NCBI GenBank assembly: GCA_949126835.1
Contig: OX421508.1
Coordinates: 15,392,272 to 15,456,271, forward strand
Direction: 5' to 3'
DNA from: Anisus vortex
Taxonomy: Eukaryota > Mollusca > Gastropoda > Planorbidae
Length of the DNA stretch: 64,000 nucleotides
Shown here one piece after another: positions 11,530 to 24,019 of the stretch (position 1 is its first letter; each line of letters opens with the position of its first letter). The notes under the pieces are model-generated. The model was given only the letters and a program-made list of their open reading frames with translations. It did not search any database and had not been told where the DNA came from. Made by a program: the position numbers and the translations under genes.

Positions 11530-13197
11530 CAAGCCGTTATGTGCCCGGTCCTCCGAACCGGCTAAAAGTTATGTTTGCATACACTCTAACTACTCAGGCA
11601 GTTATAATGAGATTGCCCGCATGACCTACGACACGAATTTAAACGTGAGGTAATTTTTTATTTGCCCGCTACAACATGAATTACCCGTTAAAATCATTAC
11701 TCATCACCCATTATAACAATTACAAAATTGCCCGCTATAAATTACGACGCAAATTAAAACATGAATATATTTTGTTTTATTCATTGATAAAGAACATTCG
11801 ACAGTACTTTTTTTTTTTTTTTTATGATTGTTTGATATATTTTTTTACGACAAACATTAAGTCGCAGACCTATGTTGTGTTGTTTTTGTTTATTTGCTAT
11901 TTATTTATTTATTGTTGCTTTGGAAGCAAACTTAGAATTAAATTTTCTATTCAACATGTAAAACAATAACAAATGAAACCCATATGAAATAATGTTTATA
12001 AAACGTATACGACACGAATTAAAACTTTAAAAAGTTAGTTCCGGCAATTCGAACATTGCCCGGCAAATTAAACATTGCCCGGTTATATAAACATTGCCCG
12101 GTAATTTAAACATTGCCCGGTAATTTAAACATTTCCCGGTAATTTAAACATTGCCCGGTAATTTAAACATTGCCAGGTAATTTAAACATTACCCGGTAAT
12201 TTAAACATAGCCCGGTATTATAAACATTGCCCGGTAATTTAAACATTGCCCGGTAATTTAAACATTGCCCGGTATTATAAACATTGCCCGGTAATTTAAA
12301 CATTGCCCGGTAATTTAAACAATGGCCGTTACCAAGGCGATAAGCCTAAAGGTGCCCAGTTCTCGGAACTGGATAAAATAACCCATGGAGTTATAAACAA
12401 TAGTCTTCCATTTAAATATTGCATTCTACAAATTACGACGCAAATTAAAACAACTTCTTAAACGCATAAATACGCAAAATTTGATGACGCCATATAATTA
12501 TAAGCTTATATATAGAGTGTAACCAGGACCACTGCGTTTAAATATGCTTAATAAGGCGTCGGTATTACTTCCCGAAACAGAAAAAAAAATACTATATCTA
12601 TTTGCTTTGTCCTATGTTTGTAAAGTTTTAAATTATTAATTAGCTTTAAGTCATGTATTCACAGTGTAAAGTATTAAAGTAGTGATAGATTAAGAAAATC
12701 AACTACAGTATTGGTAGTGTAAAGAATTTATGTTGTTTACGCCACGTAGACAATTTAAACATGAAGAAAATTTGTTCCCGTCATTGAGTTGAGATAAAAA
12801 TCCATGCACATAGTTTGATGACGTCAATTTAAACATGAATGAAAAATGTCCCTTCATTGCTATAAAATCCATGCGCAAAGATTGATGACGTCATAAAAAT
12901 AATCTCAGCGCATCCTTTTTTTTCTAACCTTGTGACGAAAAACTATAAAAAGTTGTACTGGCAAAGACAATGTGAATCAAAAGTTGTGTTTTATTCGCGT
13001 TTTTTGACCAAACTGACCACTGCGGTCATTTAAATTTTTTTAAAACCTTGACAGTGTTCACCGCCGTAACGCAAAGAATATTTGTAGCAAATTTCACGTT
13101 TTTATGTCCAGTATTTAAAAAGATTATGCGGTATGTACATACCCAGCCAGCCAGCCAGCCAGCCAGCCACATATTCCTTTTGAGATTTATATATATA
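11530..13197. repeat. Large tandem array, unit B1 (1668 bp)
   Basis: It begins like A1, but the hairpin reads gcccggtcctccgaaccggc, with both stem arms changed together. The end (accgccgtaacgcaaagaat ... ccagccag ... tatata) is shared with A units; the middle differs and carries a 19-bp minisatellite. Confidence 0.9.
12041..12322. repeat. 19-bp minisatellite inside unit B1
   Basis: About 14 copies of a 19-bp unit, core taaacattgcccggt with aattt or attat variants. The A units hold one to three isolated copies of the same word, so this looks like local expansion. Confidence 0.93.
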
Positions 13198-14985
13198 CAA
13201 GCCGTTATGTGCCCGGTCCTCCGAACCGGCTAAAAGTTATGTTTACATACACTCTAACTACTCAGGCAGTTATAATGAGATTGCCCGCATGACCTACGAC
13301 ACGAATTTAAACGTGAGGTAATTTTTTATTTGCCCGCTACAACATGAATTACCCGTTAAAATCATTACTCATCACCCAATATAACAATTACAAAATTGCC
13401 CGCTATAAATTACGACGCAAATTAAAACATGAATATATTTTGTTCTATTCATTGATTAAGAACATTCGACAGTACTTTTTTTTTTTTTAATGATTGTTTG
13501 ATATATTTTTTTTACGACAAACATTAAGTCGCAGACCTTTGTTGTGTTGTTTTTGTTTATTTGCTATTTATTTATTTATTGTTGCTTTGGAAGCAAACTT
13601 AGAATTAAATTTTCTATTCAACATGTAAAACAATAACAAATGAAACCCTTATGAAATAATGTTTATAAAACGTATACGACACGAATTAAAACTTTAAAAA
13701 TTTAGTTCCGGCAATTTGAACATTGCCCGGCAAATTAAACATTGCCCGGTAATTTAAACATTGCCCGGTAATTTAAACATTGCCCGGTATTATAAACATT
13801 GCCCGGTATTATAAACAATGCCCGGTAATTTAAACATTGCCCGGTAATTTAAACATTGCCCGGTAATTTAAACATTGCCCGGTATTATAAACATTGCCCG
13901 GTATTATAAACATTGCCCGGTAATTTAAACATTGCCCGGTAATTTAAACATTGCCCGGTATTATAAACATTGCCCGGTATTATAAACATTGCCCGGTAAT
14001 TTAAACATTGCCCGGTAATTTAAACAATGGCCGTTACCTAGGCGATAAGCCTAAAGGTGCCCAGTTCTCGGAACTGGATAAAATAACCCATGGAGTTATA
14101 AACAATAGTCTTAAGCGGGGATAAAGTATTTTCCGGTAACTTAATCCATTTAAATATTGCATTCTACAAATTACGACGCAAATTAAAACTAAATTTTGTT
14201 CCCTTCTTAAACGCATAAATACGCAAAATTTGATGACGCCATATAATTATAAGCTTAAATATAGAGTGTAACCAGGACCACTGCGTTTAAATAAGCTTAG
14301 TAAGGCGTCGGTATTACTTCCCGAAACAGAAAAAAAAAACCTAAATCTATTTGCTTTGTCCTATGTTTGTAAAGTTTTAAATTATTAATTAGCTTTAAGT
14401 CATGTATTCACAGTGTAAAGTATTAAAGTAGTGATAGATTAAGAAAATCAACTACAGTATTGGTAGTGTAAAGAATTTATGTTGTTTACGGCACGTAGAC
14501 AATTTAAACATGAAGAAAATTTGTTCCCGTCATTGAGTTGAGATAAAAATCCATGCACATAGTTTGATGACGTCAATTTAAACATGAATGAAAAATGTCC
14601 CTTCATTGCTATAAAATCCATGCGCAAAGATTGATGACGTCATAAAAATAATCTCAGCGCATCCTTTTTTTTTCTAACTTTGTGACGAAAAACTATAAAA
14701 AGTTGTACTGGCAAAGACAATGTGAATCAAAAGTTGTGTTTTTTTCGCGTTTTTTGACCAAACTGACCACTGCGGTCATTTTAATTTTTTTAAAACCTTG
14801 ACAGTGTTCACCGCCGTAACGCAAAGAATATTTGTAGCAAATTTCACGTTTTTATGTCCAGTATTTAAAAAGATTATGCGGTATGTACATAGCCAGCCAC
14901 ATACATACATACATACATATTCCTTTTGAGATTTATATATATAGTAGATATGATATGATATGATATGATAGTAGATATAGTAGAT
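13198..14985. repeat. Large tandem array, unit B2 (1788 bp)
   Basis: Close copy of B1 through most of its length, including the promoter-like tgacgtca pair (about 14569 and 14636). It is longer mainly because its 19-bp array has more copies and because of extra sequence near 14115-14200. The right border is altered: the ccagccag run is short, and tgata/gtagata repeats (14940-14985) replace the tatata. Confidence 0.9.
13709..14027. repeat. 19-bp minisatellite inside unit B2
   Basis: About 16 copies of the unit seen in B1, with a different order of aattt and attat variants, so copy number changed after B1 and B2 separated. Confidence 0.93.
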
Positions 14986-16909
14986 AGCCGTTATGTGCCC
15001 GATTCTTCGAACGGGCTTTATTTTAGAATATGCTTGACACATTATAGTTTTTTAGTTTTGTTTTTGCAACATACATAAAGTAGTATGTTTTTTTTGTGGT
15101 CAGTATTTTTTAAATTTATTTTTGTTTTGCACACTTTATTATACACCAATTCAATATACAACTAAAAAGGAAAAACAAATAATAATAATTTTTTTTTATT
15201 TCTTGCTCAAAGTATGACCACTATGATGTTGTGAGTTTATTGGGTAATTAAACTCTTTCTGTAAAACAGAACTCACATTTTAAAAAGTACTGTTAATTCG
15301 AAAATGATTGTTTGATATATTTTTTTGATACAACATTAGTCGTAGATCAATATTTATTTATTTTTGCTTTTTTTTTTTGTTTTTGTTGGTGTTATTTGCT
15401 ATTTATTTATTGTTGCTTTGGAAGCAAACTTAGAATTAAATTTTAAATTCAACAGGAAAAACAATAACAACTGAAACCGATATGAATCATAGTTTATACA
15501 ACGTATACGACATGAATTAAAACTTTTAAAAGTTGGTCCAGCAAATTTAAACATTGCCCGACAATATACAAATTTCCCGCTACATAGTTTATAAGACGTA
15601 TACGATACAAATTAAAACTTTAAAACGTTGAGCTCGGCAATTTAAACATTGCCTGGCAATTGAAAAATTTCCCGCTACAAAGTTTATAAGACGTATACAC
15701 AGAATAGGTATAGAACAGAATGCACAATCCCTATATACGCAGTCACTAAAAGTTACCATTTTCCGCAATGCAGCGGTCGCTAGAGACGCTACTATAGTAA
15801 AATGTGAAAGGATATCTACGTCTGCCATAAATATATACAATATATATAGGGCCTACATTATCTTTCATTATAGGCTTACTTTTATATAAATTTGACTTAA
15901 TTACCCATTTTGTTTTGAACATTATATGATAAGGCCAATATGATGTAAACATATTTATTACCCGGTACTGATTTGACAAAAAAATGGCTTAGACGTAGCT
16001 CGGTACCGGTAACTAAATTGCTATGGCTACCGGTACATAAATATATATAATTTTTAAACGAAAATAAACTTTTAAAATTATGAAGGGAAATAGGCATATA
16101 ATTCACAATGCGTTAATATGAGGTTGTTTATGCTGTTGTTTATCCTTTATGGAGTCAGGAAAGCCATGCATTTTGACATGCTCTTTTTTACGATAATCAG
16201 TCGTTTTCGCATCATTGTTGTAGTTTATTACACAACCGTTTATGCACATTTTGCCTGAAATATTAGCTTTGGGTGTTCGAAATTGCGCATTCTGTTTTAT
16301 ACCTATTCTGTGGACATATACAACACAAATAAAAACGTGAAGGAATTTTTTATTTGCCAGATACAACGTAAGATACCCATTAAAACCATTAATCATTACC
16401 CATTATAACAATTTAAAAATATCCCGCTATAAATTACGACGCAAATTAAAACGTGAATATATTTTGTTCTATTCATTCATAAAGTACATTAGCAAAGGTT
16501 GAAGCGAAGTTAATTAAAATGAATACGCAAAATTCGATGACGCCATAAAAAAAAAAGACAACCAGCTATCCCTGCGCAAACTTTGATGACGTCATCCTGA
16601 AAAAAATCTCAACGCCATCCTTTTTTTTTATTTTCTTAGCGCGATCGATCGAAAAACTATAAAAAGTTGGAACGGCAAATTCAACATGAACCCAAAATAT
16701 GTCGTTTTATTCGCGTTTTTTGACCAAACTGACCACTGCGGTCATTTTAATTTTTTTAAAACCTTGACAGTGTTCACCGCCGTAACGCAAAGAATATTTG
16801 TAGCAAATTTCACGTTTTTATGTCCAGTATTTAAAAAGATTATGCGGTATGTACATACCCAGCCAGCCAGCCAGCCACATACATATTCCTTTTGAGATTT
16901 ATATATATA
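14986..16909. repeat. Large tandem array, unit A2 (1924 bp)
   Basis: A-type unit with the gcccgattcttcgaacgggc hairpin, lacking the first two bases of the usual caagccg start. It lacks a segment of about 120 bp near 16280 that A1 and A3 have (the part with gtgtaaccaggacc). Confidence 0.9.
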
Positions 16910-18965
16910 CAAGCCGATATGTGCCCGATTCTTCGAACGGGCTTATTTTTTGGAATACGCTTGACACATTATAGTTTTTTAGTTTTGTTTTTGCAACATA
17001 CATAAAGTAGTATGTTTTTTTTGTGGTCAGTATTTTTTTTAATTTATTTTTGTTTTGCACACTTTATTATACACCAATTCAATATACAACTAAAAAGGAA
17101 AAACAAATAATAATAATTTTTTTTTATTTCTTGCTCAAAGTATGACCACTATGATCGAATTTTGTAAGTTTTTTGGGTAATTAAACTCTTTCTGTAAAAC
17201 AGAACTCACATGTCTTTTAAAAAGTACTGTTAATTCGAAAATGATTGTTTGATATATTTTTTTTGCTACAACATTAGTCGTAGATAATTTTTTTTTTTTT
17301 TTTTTTTTATTTTATTTGGTGTTATTTGCTTTTTATTTATTGTTGCTTTGGAAGCAAACTTAGAATTAAATTTTAAATTCAACAGGAAAAACAATAACAA
17401 CTGAAACCGATATGAATCATAGTTTATACAACGTATACGACATGAATTAAAACTTTTAAAAGTTGGTCCGGCAAATTTAAACATTGCCCGGCAATATAAA
17501 AATTTCCCGCTACATAGTTTATAAGACGTATACGATACAAATTAAAACTTTAAAACGTTGAGCTCGGCAATTTAAACATTGCCTGGCAATTAAAATATTT
17601 CCCGCTACAAAGTTTATAAGACGTATACAAAGAATAGGTATAGAACAGAATGCACAATCCCTATATACGCAGTCACTAAAAGTTACCATTTTCCGCAATG
17701 CAGCGGTCGCTAGAGACGCTACTATAGTAAAATGTGAAAGGATATCTACGTCTGCCATAAATATATACAATATATATAAGGCCTACATTATCTTTCATTA
17801 TAGGCTTACTTTTATATAAATTTGACTTAATTACCCATTTTGTTTTGAACATTATATGATTAGGCCAATATGATGTAAAAATATTTATTATCCAGTACTG
17901 ATTTGAAAAAAAAATGGCTTAGACGTAGCTCGGTACCGGTAACTAAATTGCTACGGCTACCGGTACATAAATATATATACTTTTAAAACCAAAATAAACT
18001 TTTGAAATTATGAAGGGAAATAGGCATATAATTCATAATGAGTTAATATGAGGTTGTTTATGTTGTTGTTTATCCTTTATGGAGTCAGGAAAGCCATGCA
18101 GTTTGACATGCTCTTTTTTACGATAATCAGTCGTTTTCGCATCATTGTTGTAGTTTATTACACAACCGTTCATGCACATTTTGCCTGAAATATTAGCTTT
18201 GGGTGTTCGAACTTGTAGATTTGAAGAAAAGGCCGTTGTAGGCTAAATAAGCATAAATATAGAGTGTAACCAGGACCGCTGCGTTTAAATAAGCTTAGTA
18301 TGGCGTCGGTATTACTGCCCAAAACATAAATAAAATGCGATTGCGCATTCTGTTTTATACCTATTCTGTGGACATATACAACACGAATAAAAACTTGAAG
18401 GAATTTTTTATTTGCCAGATACAACGTAAGATACCCATTAAAACCATTAATCATTACCCATTATAACAATTTAAAAATATCCCGCTATAAATTACGACGC
18501 AAATTAAAACGTGAATATATTTTGTTCTATTCATTCATAAAGTACATTAGCAAAGGTTGAAGCGAAGTTAATTAAAATGAATACGCAAAATTCGATGACG
18601 CCATTAAAAAAAAGACAACCAGCTATCCCTGCGCAAACTTTGATGACGTCATATAAAAATAATCTCTACGCGTCCTTTTGTCTTATTTTTTTAGCGCGAT
18701 TGATCGAAAAACTATAAAAAGTTGGAACGGCAAATTCAACATGAACCCAAAATATGTCGTTTTATTCGCGTTTTTTGACCAAACTGACCACTGCGGTCAT
18801 TTTAATTTTTTTTAAACCTTGACAGTGTTCACCGCCGTAACGCAAAGAATATTTGTAGCAAATTTCACGTTTTTATGTCCAGTATTTAAAAAGATTATGC
18901 GGTATGTACATACCCAGCCAGCCAGCCAGCCACATATTCCTTTTGAGATTTATATATATATATGA
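16910..18965. repeat. Large tandem array, unit A3 (about 2.05 kb)
   Basis: Full A-type unit, nearly collinear with A1. It ends at tatatatatatgatatgata, after which unrelated sequence starts and a hAT transposon follows. Confidence 0.9.
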
Positions 18966-19006
18966 TATGATATATATAGGTCTAATTAGTTACCGTAGGC
19001 CTAGAC

Positions 19007-20665
19007 CAGCGATGGCGAACCTTTTTGCGGCCGCGTGCCCAAAATGCAATACAAGACCAACTTATTTCTTTCAACGTGCCAACACAACAATGAAAACAAA
19101 ATACTAAGGTTTTACTTTAGAAAAAACAAAAAGCTCATACTGTTGTCCCAACTAATTAACATCTTTCGTCCAAAAATAATAACAAATTAAATTGAATGAT
19201 ACAAACAGTTTATATATAAAACAATTAACAGTAGTAAATGAAAAAAAAAATACTACAATTACACAGTTACAGTTATTACAGTTAACTGTATGCATTTGGC
19301 ATGAGGTAACATAGTTAATGTGATTTGTGTTGTTGTTGCATGTTGATAATTTGTCATGCCTTGGCTCATACTCCGTAACTTTAAGAGCGACACATGCAGC
19401 ACTCAGGTCATCTGCCAGTCTGTTTCTGGTATCAGATTTGCTATAATTTAAAGTTGAAAACAGCTGCTCACAAGCATAAATGACCCAAACAAAGTAAGAA
19501 GTACAATCCCAAAGGCTTTCATCGACTTGAAATTATTTGGCAGAGAATTCCACACTTTAAGGATTTCATCATCAGAGCTACTAACTGTACTGTCCTTTGC
19601 CATCCTTTCACACTCTCAAGTGTTTCACGCAGATAATAGAATGTACATTTCCAGATAGAGCTTTCTTGAAATCCAATAGCTCCATTTCCAGATTTTCCTA
19701 AATCCAACCACAATAAGCAGGAAAGATCAACTTCTTCAAATGTGGATTTATCTGGGGAAGTAAGAAAACAGAGATTTGTCTCCATCTTACGCAACTGTAC
19801 AAAACTATTACTGAAATTCTCCTTGCAGCTGCCACAATGCTAAAAAATTCCTTGTAGAGTTCCTGATTGCTTGTAGGGTTGTCGGTGTATATAGAATTTT
19901 GTAAATGCTTTTTAACATTAGGAAAATATTTCAGCTGCCTACTTTGTAGGTCTCTTTCAAAAACCTGCAGTTTTCTTTCAAATGTTCTGATTCACAGAAG
20001 ATTATTTCTGCTGTTTTTCCATGAGCCGTGCAGTTTTGTATTCAGTTCATTAAAGTGTGCTGTAAAAACTGTAAACAAACAAGTACTCAGGGTGGTAAGC
20101 CAGACCATATCACTGAGCTGTAAATAATCCAGCCCCTTTTGATTCATAAACAGCCTATTTTCATTCATCATGCCACAAATATCTCCAATACTCGTCCTCT
20201 GCTCAGCCACCTGGCATTATTGTACATGAGTACAGTATTGTATGCCTACTGCGCCTTGCCCTCATCAAGAAGTGCGTGGAACTGTAGACAATTAAGGTCA
20301 CAAGCCATGATGTAATTGACTATTTTGTGACATCTTTGAGGATATCATCTAATTTCTTGCTGCTATCTCTGACACAAATTTTGGTGTATAATACAATGAA
20401 ACTGAACGACTGGGCGTTTTGCTTGTTTAACTGTATAAAACCAGATGCGTCCCCTACCATGCAAGGTGCCCCGTCACTAGTAACTGAAACAACTTTTTCT
20501 GATTTATATTTTGTGCCAAAAAAAAGCGTCCATAATAGCATTGTGGATATCTATCCCTTGTGTTCTTTAAGACAAAGATTACAATTTTGGTAAATGCTCG
20601 CGTGCCCACAGAAAATGGCTCTGCGTGCCAGCTGTGGCACGCGTGCCATAGGTTCGCCATCGCTG
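19007..20665 (-). mobile_element. hAT transposon with TIRs and TSD
   Basis: The left end cagcgatggcgaacc (19007) and right end ggttcgccatcgctg (to 20665) are perfect inverted repeats, and the conserved bases extend further in (cgtgcc...ggcacg). The flanks gcctagac (18999-19006) and gcatagac (20666-20673) match at 7 of 8 bases, the 8-bp target duplication of the hAT superfamily. It holds a broken transposase on the minus strand and inserted next to the end of the large tandem array. Confidence 0.92.
19365..20590 (-). pseudogene. hAT transposase, broken (GTF2IRD2/ZBED5-like type)
   Basis: The reading frame is in several pieces. About 20480 reads VVSVTSDGAPCMVGDASGF, the RNase H-like core segment with a conserved Asp of this transposase type. 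About 20210-19992 includes LTTLSTCLFTVFTAHFNELN, the helical insertion domain. Near 19490-19370, too short for a long frame, comes YACEQLFSTLNYSKSD and RNRLADDLS, the C-terminal hAT dimerisation region. Stops and frameshifts separate the pieces, and the N-terminal BED finger region is not recognised, so the element cannot make its own enzyme. The subfamily name is from family knowledge; membership in hAT is firm. Confidence 0.87.
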
Positions 20666-20694
20666 GCATAGACCTATAAACACATATCCTAGCT

Positions 20695-21175
20695 AACTCT
20701 TACATCCTACATTTCCCGTATTCTGTTGGACCGTTTGTACACTGGCCTCCTCCATTCCTCCCATCTCTCAGCCATTCTCAATGCGTCGCACAGTTTTGTT
20801 CCTGTCCACTCCCTGATGTTATCCTCCCATCGTTTCTTTTGTCTTCCTCACGCTCTTCCTCTGGTGGTGCCCTGCAGGAATGGTTTTGGCAAGTCCAATG
20901 GTTCTGGTTATGTTGCCATACCATTCCAGTTTCCTTTTCCTGACTGTGTCCAGCAGGTCTTCGTATTGTCCAATTTCCTGGAGTATTCTTTCCGTATGTT
21001 TTCCATATCTGCTCATTGGAGACATGGTCTTTATAGCAGATACCGAGCAGGTTTCTGAAGCATCTCATCTCCATGGAATTTATCTTCTTTCTAGCTCAGC
21101 TGTTAATGTCCATGACTCACACGCATAATATACGAAAATGGTGAGGACCAGTGAACGCATCAGCCTGATATAAAG
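20695..21175 (-). pseudogene. LINE reverse transcriptase, C-terminal fragment
   Basis: The minus strand reads RSLVLTIFVYYACESWTL, then EMRCFRNLLGICYKDHVSNE, then after a frameshift LLDTVRKRKLEWYGNITR and GLAKTI. This is the well-known tail of LINE ORF2 proteins in invertebrates, after the RT domain. At least one stop (about 21085) and one frameshift (about 21000) break it. The 5' part is missing, as in most 5'-truncated LINE copies. Confidence 0.85.
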
Positions 21176-23933
21176 GAAGGGCTATTTTGTAGACTTGTAG
21201 ACCGTAGACCATTATAGGCCTACTTTGGGTAGGTAGGCCTATAGCCCAGTATAGGTCTACTAGTCTAGGCCTACATGCTTTTGTTTAATTGAAAGTTGCT
21301 TAGGTTGGCCTAAGGTACTTGAGGGGATTAAGGCTCGCGGGTAATAAGGTCCGCTGGTCTAAACTAAGGGAAAATATAAAATGCAAAACTTTTTTTCTGC
21401 ATTAAAATGTTATAGTTATATGGCTTGATCACTGGCAGCAAAAAAAGTCTTTCTTACTTTATCGTATTTTCACCGTAACAAGATAGGTTCGTTGTGTCTG
21501 TCAAGATTTGCTCAAGTCGAATTTTTAAAGTACGTATTTTTACATTTTTAAATATTTCACAATGTTTCTATTTTTTTAAAATGCATATAATATTAGCATT
21601 TAGAATTTATTAGTTAGCAATACTCAACATGTAAAGGTAATATTCATACAAATGTTAAAAAAAACACATTTTATCGTTAGGCCTAAAGGTGGCAGGTCCG
21701 AAGCGGGTAATAAAGCACTTTGAGAAATAAGGCCCATGGACTTTATTTATAAAAACTATTTTCTTTATATTGAATATTCTTTGTGTATATTTTTAAAATG
21801 AGCATTTAACTTAAATATATTAAATGAAATGGATCAAGCTACTTCTTAATATAGACTATTTAAATAGTGTCTAACGAATAAAGTATTTTTTTTCTATTTT
21901 CAATTTTCAGATATTGTCACAAGTCAATGGCAACTGGAAAATCTAGAGCTAATTGAATAGAAAATCAGATGCAGGATGCACTCTTAGCTGTACAAAATGG
22001 TTTACCACAAAGAGATAAAGAAGCTGCTGTGGTGACTTAGATATGTGGGGCTTAGATATAGAGATGTCGTAGCTTGGACATATGTGTGTGGTAACTTACA
22101 TACGGTTGGCCTATTTTGATTTGCCAGACAATAATGAGGTATTCACTTTGCTTGGCAAAGTGTGAATGTTTTGTTGCTTATATTATTATATATATATCTT
22201 ATCTTCTTATCTACATGTATGCCTAAATTCATATTTTAATGTACTTGCAAAAGTTTTAGTTTTATTCAATGTCCCAACATTCCTAAACTAATTTCTACTA
22301 GTCCGTTCGCACTATACTCAAGATTTATTACCTTGATTGCTCAGTTTTACAGACAATTGGGTAGGCGATCACCCCTTGTTCTTGTCCTTGATTGGGTGGC
22401 AAGAATAGGCGTTTACAGTGCCGCCCCTCACCCTACACCCCAACTTTGTTTACTATAAAACGTATTAAAATTGTGTGTTAGCTCCCCTTCATACCGAACA
22501 ACTTGTTCTAAACTACTACAGTATCATTTGTCTTTTTTTTAAAGGACGACACATAAATATCTACTCCATCATGAAAGACTTTTCATTGTCATGTTGGCAT
22601 GTTTATTGTTTACACTAACTAACACACACACACATGCACACAATCATAAAGACACATACAGACACACAAGTAATAACAGAGTAATTTATAGGGAAGCCCG
22701 GACTAAACATTTCGCACTTATCTACTTTGATAATGGAAAATAGAATTAGGTAAAAATACAAAAACATAATTCTATTCAATTATTAAAAGTTCATCAACCA
22801 ATTAACATACTCTATTTTATATTGTTAAAAAAACTAACAAATTCAGTGTCTTAAACAATAGGTTTTATTACAGTCGCCATTTAACCACAATAATTACTAA
22901 ATAGAAAAAAAATACGAAAATCACAATAATAAAAAAAATACAATGTGGAGACATTATTATTCAAAATAGTTTTCATCATAATAACCCTTTTCATACACAA
23001 TATGAGTATGACTGAAACATTCCCAATCATAGCCAGTCCATTTCAACTTACACACAACGTAAAGGTTATACGATGCGTGAATCTCATAGTTTAAGAAAAA
23101 ACAGATCAACATAGTTTTAGAAGAAACAGATCAACATAGAAATGTTGCCGGCTTTTACTAGACTCTAGTAGTCTCATACAAATCCTAAATAAGGCTGCAA
23201 ATGGTCACCTGAGTGTTTCTAATAATAAATAAAATATATTGCTTTTTTCCATTACACAAAATGAAGATGTTAATAAATTATATTCTTAAAAGCACGGTAT
23301 ATTTTCTAGGACAGCCATTTCTAAAAATGACGTTTCTTATTCATTGCTTAAAAGGAAAGACTCATTCGAGAAGAGGTAAACATTGGAACATGTCAACTTT
23401 ATTATTTGGTTGATTTACAATAGGTTCGCAAGAAGAACGCTTTTTAAATTAACAGTTGTAGGAATGTGAACAGTTTAATATCTTTAATAAAAGGCTACCA
23501 ACACAGACTGTTCAAATAGAAGTTACAGAATAATAGATAAAATAAGAAACAAAATCTATCGTTCATTTAGATTTAACATCAGTTTTACAGAAACTGTGAG
23601 ATTTCTATGGCGAACAGAACTTTGAGGGAAACTATTTATTTCACGTATGAATTTCATATCTGCTTACTCTTTCTTTCTCTCTCTCTTTTGTCTCCTCCAC
23701 GCCCTCTCTCTCCTTCTCTCTCTTGCTTGCTCACGTTCACACCCTAGTGAGTACATATTTATATATTCAGTGAGTATTAACTTGAAACATAAAAAAATTT
23801 ACTGACCAAAACCTACAAAGCACAATGTTGCGTCTCTTGTAAATAGTATATTAAAAAACTCCGTCAAAAGTAAACTGAAAAAATATTATCTTATTCAAAA
23901 GCATCACATTTCAAAGATTTTCTTATTCCAAGC
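21176..23933. other. Segment without recognised genes
   Basis: AT-rich sequence with no supported coding region. It contains several copies of the word taggcctata, a CA-rich microsatellite (about 22620-22672) and a CT-rich stretch (about 23668-23730). Short open frames here have no recognisable domains. Confidence 0.6.
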
Positions 23934-24019
23934 CAGTGGCGTATGTAAGCATGTTCCACATGTTCCTCTGGAACAAGGTCACCCCCCCCCTCGCCGAAAA
24001 GCCCCTCCCACTCCAAAAC

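Noticed and set aside
10088..17770. A conserved 83-codon minus-strand frame repeated in A units (10088, 15589, 17519)
   Set aside because: Similarity between copies is no higher than for the surrounding DNA, and no domain or codon bias is seen, so it follows from duplication of the unit.
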